A model generated the notes under the pieces. It saw only the letters and a program-made list of their open reading frames with translations. It searched no databases and was not told the DNA's origin. The translations under genes and the position numbers were made by a program. Positions 15,729-24,162 of a stretch of DNA of 32,511 nt are shown here, piece after piece; the first letter of the stretch is position 1, and each line of letters starts with the position of its first letter. Origin of the DNA: Cytophagales bacterium (GTDB lineage Bacteria > Bacteroidota > Bacteroidia > Cytophagales > JAPOQI01); the NCBI GenBank assembly GCA_026710765.1, contig JAPOQI010000088.1, positions 1 to 32,511 of the forward strand, in the 5' to 3' direction.

Positions 15729-17399
15729 TTAATTGCTCCTCAACGAGACGGTCTTAAGAAATAGGGGTGGGCTCGTTTTAACATTCTTGTCCTGCACAAA
15801 ATAACCTATTCTTTCAAATTGATAGTATTTGGGATGATCTTTGTCTGCTTCACCTATCTCTTCTCCTAGGACAGATTCAGCCCAGGCTTGAGAAAAAACC
15901 CTATCTTTTTCGGAAAAAGAAGAAGGACATTCTCGAACCCGAATGGGAATAGCCGTCTGCTTTTCTACCCAACTCAAAGTGCTCGCAACCTTCTTCTGAG
16001 AACCTACCAACCCCGATCTGGTCTTCGGATCATAGCTTGCCAATACCTCTATGACCTCCCCTAAATCATTGGTCAAATAATCGTGACAGCGAATAATGTA
16101 GGCATATTTAAGACGTACCTCCCTTCCGGGTGCCAGGCGATAAAAATCTGCTGGGGGATCTATCTTGAAATCTTTTTTATCAATCCATAAATGCTTGCCA
16201 AATCGAAGTTCTCGCCTGCCAGATTTGGGGTTTTCAGGATTATTGGGTCCCGAGAGGATTGGCAGATTGGAATCTGGGCTATCTGGATAATTGGTTAGGG
16301 TCAATTTCAGGGGATCCAGGACCACCATCCTTCGGGTTGCCACCCGATTTAGATGCTTCCGTGCCTGTGCATCCAATACCTCAGGGGATATAACTTGTTC
16401 TCGTCGGCTCAGGCCTATATTTCTAATGAAGTCCTTGAGAGATTCTGGAGAATAACCTCGGCGGCGGAGTCCTGATAGGGTATATACATGGGGATCATCC
16501 CATCCTTCAGCCTGACCCGAAGAAATCAGGGAGAGAATATCACGTTTGCTGGTCGCAAGTCCAGATAAATTTAGACGAGAGAATTCTATTTGACGAGATG
16601 GATACATATCTAGGGTCTGAATAAGCCATTCATACAAAGGACGATGGGGTTCAAATTCCATGGTACAAAGTGAGTGAGTAATCCTTTCCATGCTATCTGA
16701 GAGGCTGTGTGCAAAATCGTACATGGGATAGATACACCATTTTTTCTTAGATCTGAAGTGTTCCACATATTTGATTCGATATAAGGCGGGGTCACGCAAA
16801 TGCATGTTGGGAGAAGACATATCTATTTTAGCCCTCAGAACACTATGTCCTTCTGGATACTTCCCTTCCCGCATCGCCTGAAATTTTTCTAAGTTCTCAT
16901 CAATAGACCCATTCCGAAAAGGGCTCTCCTTACCCACAGATGTAGGCGTACCCTTATATCGCTTCGCAAAGTCTTCAGAACTATGCTCATCCACATAGGC
17001 CTTTCCTATTTTTATCAATTTGATGGCATGTTCATAGAGTTTTTCAAAATACTCAGACGTGAAACTAATTTTATCTATCTCGTATCCCAACCAGTCAATA
17101 TCCTCTTGAATAGCCTGTACAAAATCGTGGCTCTCCTTGACAGGATCTGTATCATCAAAGCGAATATGGCATGTACCCCCAAAAGCAAGTGCTAGTTCAA
17201 AATTTAAGAAGATAGCTTTGAGATGTCCTAGGTGTAAGTAGCCATTAGGTTCGGGTGGGAAACGGAGTCGGGGTCTTTGATCGGAAGATAGATCCCGTTT
17301 TAGACGCTGATAGATAAAGCTTTTCGTGAAGGGGTCTTTTGGACTCAGAATCACATTCCCACTCTTTTTTTTCTCCACAAAGCCACGATCATCCCGCAT
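15729..17399 (-). CDS. glnS: Glutaminyl-tRNA synthetase
   Basis: Class I aminoacyl-tRNA synthetase charging tRNA-Gln with glutamine, 556 residues. The HIGH motif appears as PPEPNGYLHLGH (48-59). The FDDTDPVKE segment (81-89) and the KMSKR-type loop as ATSKR (282-286) are GlnRS-like and separate it from GluRS. The catalytic core, including YPMYDFAHSLSD (224-235), is followed by the beta-barrel anticodon-binding region. Its presence implies direct Gln-tRNA charging in this organism rather than sole reliance on GatCAB. The gene begins 40 nt after the CbiX gene. The ATG at 17399 leaves an N-terminal lead of about 25 residues, normal for the family. Confidence 0.95.
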   Translation of the reverse strand: MRDDRGFVEKKKSGNVILSPKDPFTKSFIYQRLKRDLSSDQRPRLRFPPEPNGYLHLGHLKAIFLNFELALAFGGTCHIRFDDTDPVKESHDFVQAIQEDIDWLGYEIDKISFTSEYFEKLYEHAIKLIKIGKAYVDEHSSEDFAKRYKGTPTSVGKESPFRNGSIDENLEKFQAMREGKYPEGHSVLRAKIDMSSPNMHLRDPALYRIKYVEHFRSKKKWCIYPMYDFAHSLSDSMERITHSLCTMEFEPHRPLYEWLIQTLDMYPSRQIEFSRLNLSGLATSKRDILSLISSGQAEGWDDPHVYTLSGLRRRGYSPESLKDFIRNIGLSRREQVISPEVLDAQARKHLNRVATRRMVVLDPLKLTLTNYPDSPDSNLPILSGPNNPENPKSGRRELRFGKHLWIDKKDFKIDPPADFYRLAPGREVRLKYAYIIRCHDYLTNDLGEVIEVLASYDPKTRSGLVGSQKKVASTLSWVEKQTAIPIRVRECPSSFSEKDRVFSQAWAESVLGEEIGEADKDHPKYYQFERIGYFVQDKNVKTSPPLFLKTVSLRSN

Positions 17400-17439
17400 A
17401 GATTGGTGAATTTAGATAGTCTTCTCGGAAAATCCAAAT

Positions 17440-18375
17440 TCAAGTTGTTGAGGGCTTCTGGGGTTCATGGACTATGCCTCGTACATGTAAGTGATGCCCC
17501 ACTTGTTCTTTACCCTGTTCATGTTCAAAACCTATAATCTGCTTTCGGTACTTGCACAACTGACAATTCATATTTCCATTTCCTTCCCGTGTCTCTTCCA
17601 GACGTTCATCAAAAGCCTTTAAGACCAATTCATCATCCCCAAAGGCATCTGCACAAAGGATCCGAGGAAAAGATAACACCTTATGAGCTTCCGCATAAAT
17701 CCTATCCAAGAGAATTCCTGTGAAGAAAAAAAATGGGATCAATACAAATCGTCGAAAAGAAAGGCCTGAAAGTAAATCTATGGTCTGAGCCACAGAAGGA
17801 GGAGTTGTTCCACTATATGCCACTACACCAAATCCAAAACCCATTCCCTCCCAAAGCATACGCATCATCTTCTGCACATCTGAATTGGCATCTGGATCCG
17901 TTGTCCCCCGACCCACCACAATTAAACAGGTCTCTTGATAAGGAACCTCCTCCACCGATGTCTGAACCTCCCGAATTCGTTGGGCAGCTAGTTCCAATAA
18001 AAAAGAACTCAGTCCTAAGGGTCTTCCCATGCGAATTTCTAGATCCTCATATTCTGCTTGCAACGTATTCATCTCATAAGGAATATCATTCTTAGCGTGT
18101 GAGCCTGCAAAAAGAATAATGGGTAAGGCATAAATTTTGCGGATACCCTGCTTGTAAAGTTTGGCTACGGCTACCGAGTATGTGGGTTGATTGAACTCAA
18201 GAAATCCATAATCCACCACATAACGATCCTCATAGCGTAGCTTCATCTTTTCGGCTAATTGTTGAAATTCTTCTAAGCCTTCTTTTTTTCGGGTTCCGTG
18301 GCCACATAGTAATATCGCCTCTTTCGGATGAGAAAAACCCTTAGCTGCCTGCCGATTGCCCTGCTGTGTTTTCAC
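17440..18375 (-). CDS. cbiX: Sirohydrochlorin chelatase, CbiX long form with CxxC and His tail
   Basis: A 311-residue tandem chelatase. The first CbiX half has LLCGHGTRKKEG with catalytic-type His26 and the second His in GSHAKNDIP (His93). The second half has VGRGTTDPDANSD (154-166), where the His is replaced by Arg, as in long-type family members. The C terminus carries MNCQLCKYR (269-277), an MxCxxC-type site that binds an Fe-S cluster in studied long CbiX proteins, then GFEHEQG and HHLHVRG (294-300). Long CbiX inserts Co2+ (or Fe2+ for siroheme) into sirohydrochlorin. No other cobalamin or siroheme gene is near; it sits upstream of glnS, divergent from the amine oxidase gene. The start is a GTG. 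Confidence 0.87.
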   Translation of the reverse strand: MKTQQGNRQAAKGFSHPKEAILLCGHGTRKKEGLEEFQQLAEKMKLRYEDRYVVDYGFLEFNQPTYSVAVAKLYKQGIRKIYALPIILFAGSHAKNDIPYEMNTLQAEYEDLEIRMGRPLGLSSFLLELAAQRIREVQTSVEEVPYQETCLIVVGRGTTDPDANSDVQKMMRMLWEGMGFGFGVVAYSGTTPPSVAQTIDLLSGLSFRRFVLIPFFFFTGILLDRIYAEAHKVLSFPRILCADAFGDDELVLKAFDERLEETREGNGNMNCQLCKYRKQIIGFEHEQGKEQVGHHLHVRGIVHEPQKPSTT

Positions 18376-18538
18376 AATTCTTTTTGAAATCCAAAGTCTA
18401 ATCTGGAGATGTCAAAACAGAAATATTTAGACAAAGACAGAATTTACACAAAAAATCAGATAAATTTATAGATATTCATCAAACACACGATGATATAATA
18501 AGTTTTCCTGTTTGGTAGATTTTTTCGTTAAGGAATAG

Positions 18539-20017
18539 ATGATGGATCGGCGCGATTTCTTGAGGAAGATGCTTATGGCACTTCCGGTGGGTTCTGCTAT
18601 TCCTTGGACCTGGTTTTCTTCGTGTACTCCAAATTCTTTTCCTTGGACGGTTCCATCTTTTGATGGAGTAGTAGGTGTTATAGGGGGTGGGGTAGCGGGT
18701 TTGCAGGCGGCTTTAACTTTACAACAACAAGGGATTCAGGTTAAGATTTTTGAGGCTGCGAGTTATCTGGGGGGTCGAATTTTATCCCAATTTCCGGGGA
18801 ATGAGAAAAACATATTACAGGAAAATGGGGTGGAATTAGGTGCAGATTTCATCTTCGGTCCCAATACCTTTTTCTATCAACGGGTCAGGTCTAGTACCTC
18901 CACTGTTTCTTCTGCCGAAGGAATTCGTTCCTACATGTCGGAGGGAACCGAATTTTTAGCGGTCCCCGACCTAAGTAGGGGAAAAGACTATAACAATTTT
19001 ATAAGTCTGCGCGATCAGATCTTGGAATCTGAAGATAGTCATGGCTCTAGCATAGAAGATTTTATCAGCAAATTGGAAGAAGAAGAAACGAATACCCTGA
19101 GTACAGACGAAGACATAAATGCAGCCCAAACCACTTTTACAAACCTACGAACCCTAGCCCGCGGACTCATATCCAATCAGTTTGGACTGAGCCTGCAAGA
19201 ACTTACCGTAGGTGAATATCTGGAAAAAGAAAAACAACGAACAGAAAGTGGAAAACCCTATTCTACCCAAAACAAGAGTTTAAGAGATATCGTCAACATA
19301 CTTTATGGATCCGTAGAATCTTTGGTCCAACGCAGAATTGTTTCAGAAATAGAACACGCTGAGGGAGAAAAAATCAGGATCAACTTCCAAGATGGTCAGA
19401 GTGATCGGGTAGACAAACTAATCGTAGCCCTTCCCTTGGGGGTCATAAAAAACGATTTGAAATTCCAACCCCAGCTTCCAGAAGAAAAATTACAGGCCTT
19501 AGATGAGATAGAGGTCACGGATTGTTTGAAGATATTTCTTCGTCTGAGCGAACGCATATGGAGTCGGGATCTACGTTATATATATCTTCCTACCTCTATT
19601 TCAACTGTGGTAGTTCATCCCCACAAACCCATCCTGATGGGCTATGCCTTCGGTCAACATGCTCGAGATTTTTTGAAGGGCTCGGGTGCAGAATTGGCTT
19701 CAACCCTATTCATTGATATATTGGATAGGTTTTTTGGAGAAGATAGGGTTTCAAAGCATCTCCGTGATACGGAAAAAGGAGGAGAGGCGGGTAGTTTTAA
19801 TTGGTCTCGTGAGTCCAAGGATGCACCCTATACAAAAGGAGGTTTTTCTTATATCAAAACAGGAAATCCAGCGGTACGAACGGTCCTTTCCCAGCCCATA
19901 AGACAAGATATCTTTTTCGCAGGCGAATATACCCATGATAAAGGACACGCAGGAACTATACATGGTGCTATGGAAACAGGTCATAGGGCTGCCTACGAGG
20001 TCATGAGATCATTTTGA
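18539..20017 (+). CDS. Flavin amine oxidase, Tat-type signal
   Basis: A 492-residue FAD-dependent oxidoreductase of the monoamine-oxidase fold. The N terminus DRRDFLRKMLM (3-13) matches a twin-arginine signal, and FSSC (26-29) could be a lipobox, so it may be folded in the cytoplasm, exported and lipid-anchored. The dinucleotide fold has VIGGGVAG (47-54), the acidic end of strand 2 FEA (Glu72) and GGR (78-80). The C-terminal FAD motif is FFAGEYTHDKGHAGTIHGAMETGHRAA. The substrate cannot be told; amines, polyamines or carotenoid-type substrates are all used by relatives. The next gene starts 4 nt after the stop, so coupling with the barrel-like protein is likely. Family assignment is firm, localisation is inferred. 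Confidence 0.87.
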   Translation: MMDRRDFLRKMLMALPVGSAIPWTWFSSCTPNSFPWTVPSFDGVVGVIGGGVAGLQAALTLQQQGIQVKIFEAASYLGGRILSQFPGNEKNILQENGVELGADFIFGPNTFFYQRVRSSTSTVSSAEGIRSYMSEGTEFLAVPDLSRGKDYNNFISLRDQILESEDSHGSSIEDFISKLEEEETNTLSTDEDINAAQTTFTNLRTLARGLISNQFGLSLQELTVGEYLEKEKQRTESGKPYSTQNKSLRDIVNILYGSVESLVQRRIVSEIEHAEGEKIRINFQDGQSDRVDKLIVALPLGVIKNDLKFQPQLPEEKLQALDEIEVTDCLKIFLRLSERIWSRDLRYIYLPTSISTVVVHPHKPILMGYAFGQHARDFLKGSGAELASTLFIDILDRFFGEDRVSKHLRDTEKGGEAGSFNWSRESKDAPYTKGGFSYIKTGNPAVRTVLSQPIRQDIFFAGEYTHDKGHAGTIHGAMETGHRAAYEVMRSF

Positions 20018-20021
20018 ACCC

Positions 20022-20723
20022 ATGCCAAGAATTAGTCTTCTGATCTTTTTGCTGGGAACATGTTTTTCCCTACCCATCCAAGCACAAGTCAAGATTGGGA
20101 TGGGGGCAGGCTATCATTATGTTCAAGCCGACCCCATAGCTTATGCAATACATCATTTTAATCTGGTGCATACCCATTCTCCTCACAGCTCCTTAAACCA
20201 TGGAATCCACATTGACGCTGATTTTTCCATCCATCTAAAAGGGTCTTTTTTTATCAACACAACAATGATATATAGGAGGACTCGTTCTGGGACCAATAGT
20301 TTCATCTATGATTGGAATACCCTAATAAGTCAATATGATTTGCTTCTCGGAACCGCAATCTATCCCTTTTTGGACGCACGAAAATATTTGGGGAGTCCCT
20401 TTAGACATTTTTTTATCCTCCCACAATTAGGTCTGTCCTATCTAGAGATTGTGCCCGAACAAGATAATAGGCAAATCATTTTTAAAGGAGATCCTTACAA
20501 TCCTGCGATATTTCTTCCAGCGCTGGGCATAGGAATAGGTCAGGATATTCGTATCGTGGGTCAGATGAGTTTGGGTCCCTTTCTTCGTTTTTCTTATTTT
20601 CCTCCTTTCCAAATTGAGAACTTAACCGGGATGTATGCCCAAACCCAGTTAGTTGCTGAGGATCTGCGGGGGTCTATGTGGGATGCGCAGGCGGGCATCT
20701 ATCTTCGCTTCCACGGAAGATGA
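20022..20723 (+). CDS. Probable outer-membrane beta-barrel protein
   Basis: A 233-residue protein with a clear signal peptide (about 1-21, ending PIQAQ). Alternating polar/hydrophobic strands follow, rich in Gly and aromatic residues (KIGMGAGYHYV, GSFFINTTMIYRR, FFILPQLGLSYLEI, SLGPFLRFSYF), ending in a strand with an aromatic residue close to the C terminus (AGIYLRFHGR). This resembles the small outer-membrane beta-barrel (OMP_b-brl) class of Bacteroidota, but no specific family is recognised. It starts 4 nt after the amine oxidase stop and is probably co-translated with it. Confidence 0.65.
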   Translation: MPRISLLIFLLGTCFSLPIQAQVKIGMGAGYHYVQADPIAYAIHHFNLVHTHSPHSSLNHGIHIDADFSIHLKGSFFINTTMIYRRTRSGTNSFIYDWNTLISQYDLLLGTAIYPFLDARKYLGSPFRHFFILPQLGLSYLEIVPEQDNRQIIFKGDPYNPAIFLPALGIGIGQDIRIVGQMSLGPFLRFSYFPPFQIENLTGMYAQTQLVAEDLRGSMWDAQAGIYLRFHGR

Positions 20724-20836
20724 ATGTTTTCATCTGATGTAGATCGGGTTATTTTATCTCTTTTTTCTTAACTTGGGACATATCCCCTTGTTATTAGGGT
20801 GATTAGGTTTTCTTCGTAGGAAATATTAAAAGAAAG

Positions 20837-21898
20837 ATGCGATATAGACCAGGTGTACTTTTTGGAGAAGAGACTCGGGAAGTATTAGATGATGCAAAGC
20901 GTGAAGGATATGCTTTGCCCGCTGCGAATGTGATCAGCAGTTCTTCGGTAAATGCGGTTTTGGAGACAGCTCATCGGGTATCTTCACCCGTGATAATTCA
21001 GTTCTCCAATGGAGGTGCAGCTTTTTACGGGGGTAAGGGACTGGATAATACAGATCAGCAGGCTGCTATTTCGGGTGCTATTTCTGCGGCCCATCACATT
21101 AGGATCATGGCAGAAAAATATAAGGTACCCGTGATCCTTCACACAGATCATGCTGCCCGAAAACTACTTCCATGGATAGATGGTCTGATCAAAGCAAGTC
21201 AAGAATATTATGAAAAACATAAACGACCCCTATACAGCTCCCATATGTTAGATCTCTCTGAAGAACCCCTAAAAGAAAATGTGGAAACCTGCGTCCAATA
21301 TTTTAAGACCCTTGAAAGTATAGGTATGATGTTAGAAATAGAATTGGGGTCAACAGGAGGAGAAGAAGATGGGGTAGATAATACAGGCATAGATAATGCC
21401 AGACTCTACACGCAACCCAAAGAAGTAGCTTTTGCCTATGAAGAAATGTCCAGGGTTGGGGTAGATTTTATTATCGCTGCTGCCTTTGGGAATGTGCATG
21501 GGGTTTACAGACCCGGGAATGTATCCCTTAAGCCTATTATCTTAAAAAATTCTCAAGAACATGTTCAAGAGGTCTATAAGACGGGTTCAAAGCCTATCAG
21601 ATTTGTATTCCACGGCGGTTCCGGATCTTCCCAAGAAGAGATTAGAGAAGCCATTTCATACGGAGTTGTGAAAATGAACGTGGATACCGACCTACAATGG
21701 GCATTCTGCGAAGGTGTCAGAAATTATTTTAATAACAAAAAAGATTATCTACAAGAACAAATCGGAAATCCGGAAGGTTCTGAGAAACCCAATAAAAAAT
21801 TCTATGACCCCAGGGTATGGTTACGAGAAGGCGAAAAAGAATTTATAAAGCGTCTGGAGAGAGCCTTTGAAGATCTTAATTGTCTGAAGCGAAATTAG
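20837..21898 (+). CDS. fbaA: Fructose-bisphosphate aldolase, class II
   Basis: Zinc-dependent aldolase cleaving fructose 1,6-bisphosphate to DHAP and glyceraldehyde 3-phosphate, or the reverse in gluconeogenesis. The 353-residue product is of the long class IIA type. It shows FSNGGAAFYGGKGL (56-69), the zinc and catalytic site HTDHAA (102-107, Asp104 catalytic by homology), ELGSTGGEEDGVD, FGNVHGVY with a zinc His, and the phosphate-binding HGGSGS. The canonical Cys after HTDH is Ala here. The leader AAATATTAAAAGAAAG is A-rich without Shine-Dalgarno, as expected for Bacteroidota. It has a 113-nt upstream gap and probably its own promoter. Confidence 0.95.
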   Translation: MRYRPGVLFGEETREVLDDAKREGYALPAANVISSSSVNAVLETAHRVSSPVIIQFSNGGAAFYGGKGLDNTDQQAAISGAISAAHHIRIMAEKYKVPVILHTDHAARKLLPWIDGLIKASQEYYEKHKRPLYSSHMLDLSEEPLKENVETCVQYFKTLESIGMMLEIELGSTGGEEDGVDNTGIDNARLYTQPKEVAFAYEEMSRVGVDFIIAAAFGNVHGVYRPGNVSLKPIILKNSQEHVQEVYKTGSKPIRFVFHGGSGSSQEEIREAISYGVVKMNVDTDLQWAFCEGVRNYFNNKKDYLQEQIGNPEGSEKPNKKFYDPRVWLREGEKEFIKRLERAFEDLNCLKRN

Positions 21899-21955
21899 TT
21901 TTCTGTCCGATCCGAGTCCTCTCTATTTTGGAAAGCTACCCGTCTATATTCTAAG

Positions 21956-22840
21956 ATGACAGTTTCTGCTCTCTACATCATCCTAACGGGTATACTAATT
22001 GCCATCTCCGCTGCCTTATTGGGTAGTTTATTGTTGGCCCGACGCATGTCTATGATGGGGGATGCCATTTCCCATGCGGTCTTACCCGGCATTGTATTAG
22101 CCTTTCTTCTCTTTGAAACAAGAGAACCTTGGGTCATGCTGTTGGCTGCCATGGGTACGGGGTTGGCTACCACCTTCATTATTCAGTTTCTTCAAAAAAC
22201 CATTGGTATTCGTTCAGATGCAGCGCTTGGTATCACTTTCACCACTTTTTTTGCCACAGGTATTATTCTTATCTCCTTATTTGCTTCTAAGGTGGATGTG
22301 GATCAAGACTGTGTTTTATTTGGAGAGATAGCCTATGTTCCGCTGGATCTATGGATTAGCTCATCTGGATTGATTTTGGGTCCTAGGGCCTTGTATATAA
22401 ATCTCTTTACGATGCTTTGTGTCTTGGGGACTGTACTTCTTTTCTACCGACAATGGGAGCTCACAACCTTTGATCCACATTTTGCCAAATCCATAGGGAT
22501 TAATAGTTCTTTTTGGAATTACCTTTTGATGGGTTTGACCTCTTGTGTAATGGTTTCGGCTTTTGAATCTGTGGGGGCTATTTTAGGGGTAGCTTTTTTG
22601 GTTATTCCTCCGGCTATAGGTTATCTCTGTGCGAGGCGTTTATCAGGTATGTTGGTTATTGCTTGTATTTCGGGGAGTCTGATGGCTATTCTGGGTTATG
22701 AGGTAGCTTATATTTGGAATGGGTCTATCTCTGGTGCGATGGCTTCGGTAGGGGGCATATTTCTTTTGTTGATCATAGCTTGCCAAAAAATAAGCTCCCG
22801 ATTCCGATGGCGATTCTCCCTTGGGAAGACACCATTGTAG
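21956..22840 (+). CDS. ABC-3 family metal transporter permease (Zn/Mn/Fe)
   Basis: A 294-residue inner-membrane permease with about 8 hydrophobic segments. The family signature RRMSMMGDAISHAVLPGIVLAF (about 29-50) and the later SVGAILGVAFLVIPPAIGYL are typical of ZnuB/MntB/TroC-D permeases that import zinc, manganese or iron. No ATPase or metal-binding lipoprotein gene lies next to it. The partner subunits must be outside the window or elsewhere in the genome. The last 34 nt overlap the start of mnmE. The metal cannot be deduced from the permease alone. Confidence 0.88.
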   Translation: MTVSALYIILTGILIAISAALLGSLLLARRMSMMGDAISHAVLPGIVLAFLLFETREPWVMLLAAMGTGLATTFIIQFLQKTIGIRSDAALGITFTTFFATGIILISLFASKVDVDQDCVLFGEIAYVPLDLWISSSGLILGPRALYINLFTMLCVLGTVLLFYRQWELTTFDPHFAKSIGINSSFWNYLLMGLTSCVMVSAFESVGAILGVAFLVIPPAIGYLCARRLSGMLVIACISGSLMAILGYEVAYIWNGSISGAMASVGGIFLLLIIACQKISSRFRWRFSLGKTPL

Positions 22841-24162
22841 CTCCTGCGACGGCTGAGGGATCTGCTGCTCTTGCCATGCTTCGTCTCTCGGGAAAAAAAG
22901 CCATTCCACTAACCCAGCAACTTTTTCAGGGAAAGGATCTGAGAAAACAACCTACACAGACAATACATCTGGGGTATTTAGAAAAAAATGGCGAGGTCCT
23001 GGATGAGGTTATGGTGGGCATTTTTAGAGGTCCCAAAACATATACAGGAGAGGATATCGTAGAAATTTCCCTCCACGGTTCTCCCTACATCGTGCGAACG
23101 GCTATGAAATGGTTTGGCGAATTGGGTGCCCGAACAGCCCGACCCGGTGAATTTACCCAAAGAGCCTTTCTCAATAAAAAAATGGATCTCACACAAGCTG
23201 AATCTGTGGCAGATCTCATCCACGCCGAACACAAAGAAGCCCATCGCATCGCACTAGACCAACGAAAAGGAGGTCTGTCCCGAAAAATCACCCGACTGAA
23301 AGAAGGACTCATAGAGCTAGCCGCTCAGGTGGAACTATCTCTTGATTTTTCAGAAGAGGATATTCCACTCCCCCCCTCTTCCGAACTTATGGCAAGGCTA
23401 GGGAAAATAGAACAGATCTTGGTCCCCCTACTAGATAGTTTTTTAATGGGTCAGGCATTCAAAGATGGTGTTTCTGTGGTACTTGTGGGGAAGCCCAATA
23501 CAGGAAAATCAACCTTGCTCAATGCCCTCTTGGAGGAAGAAAAAGCCTTGGTCAGTCCCCTTCCAGGTACCACAAGAGATGTAATAGAAGGAGAAATCTT
23601 GTGGGAGGGTATCAAAATCAGACTCTCAGATACCGCAGGAATTCGTGAAACCCAAGACCCCCTGGAACAAATGGGGGTTGACCGAACAAAAGAAAAAATG
23701 AAATCTTCAGAATGGATCATCCAACTCGTAGACCTCAAAATAACCCAGGCCGAAAAACTCAAACACATGAAAATCCCACCTAAGACCATCTTAGTAGGTA
23801 ATAAAAAGGATAAACTCTCCCCCAAAGAGATCCAAGCCTTCCAAAAAATCCCCAAGCTTATCCTTATCTCAGCCACAGAAAAAGAAAATATAGAAGCGAT
23901 CCCTAAATTATTGGTTCAGAACATCAAGGGTAAAAAAACGATCGCTCAAAGCATCCTCTCAGATTCCCGCCATTATGAAAGTCTGTCCCAAACAAAAAAA
24001 GCTCTAATACAGGTCAAAGAGGGCATACAAGAAGATCGTTCTCCGGAACTCATCGCCACAGATATACGAGAAGCCCTCCAACACCTAGGTATGATTACAG
24101 GGGAGATACATCACGAAGAATTACTTTCCCATATTTTCAGTCGATTTTGCATTGGGAAGTAA
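22807..24162 (+). CDS. mnmE: tRNA modification GTPase MnmE
   Basis: MnmE, with MnmG, installs the carboxymethylaminomethyl group at U34 of certain tRNAs. From the ATG at 22807 the protein has 451 residues, the normal length. It shows the N-terminal MAILPWEDTIVAPATAEGSA, the formyl-THF-binding domain with RPGEFTQRAFLNKKMDL (112-128), GTPase G1 GKPNTGKS (228-235), DTAG (275-278), NKKD (332-335) and the C-terminal FCIGK with the essential Cys448. An in-frame ATG at 22714 would add 31 residues unlike any MnmE. The gene overlaps the permease by 34 nt and its 3' end overlaps folC on the opposite strand by 26 nt. Confidence 0.95.
   Translation: MAILPWEDTIVAPATAEGSAALAMLRLSGKKAIPLTQQLFQGKDLRKQPTQTIHLGYLEKNGEVLDEVMVGIFRGPKTYTGEDIVEISLHGSPYIVRTAMKWFGELGARTARPGEFTQRAFLNKKMDLTQAESVADLIHAEHKEAHRIALDQRKGGLSRKITRLKEGLIELAAQVELSLDFSEEDIPLPPSSELMARLGKIEQILVPLLDSFLMGQAFKDGVSVVLVGKPNTGKSTLLNALLEEEKALVSPLPGTTRDVIEGEILWEGIKIRLSDTAGIRETQDPLEQMGVDRTKEKMKSSEWIIQLVDLKITQAEKLKHMKIPPKTILVGNKKDKLSPKEIQAFQKIPKLILISATEKENIEAIPKLLVQNIKGKKTIAQSILSDSRHYESLSQTKKALIQVKEGIQEDRSPELIATDIREALQHLGMITGEIHHEELLSHIFSRFCIGK

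Noticed and set aside
22714-22806. N-terminal extension of MnmE starting at an upstream ATG
   Set aside because: The 31 extra residues lie entirely inside the permease gene and do not resemble MnmE; the family begins at the MAILPWEDTI methionine at 22807.
23451-23876. 141-codon minus-strand frame inside mnmE
   Set aside because: It is antisense to the GTPase domain of mnmE; no start context or family resemblance.
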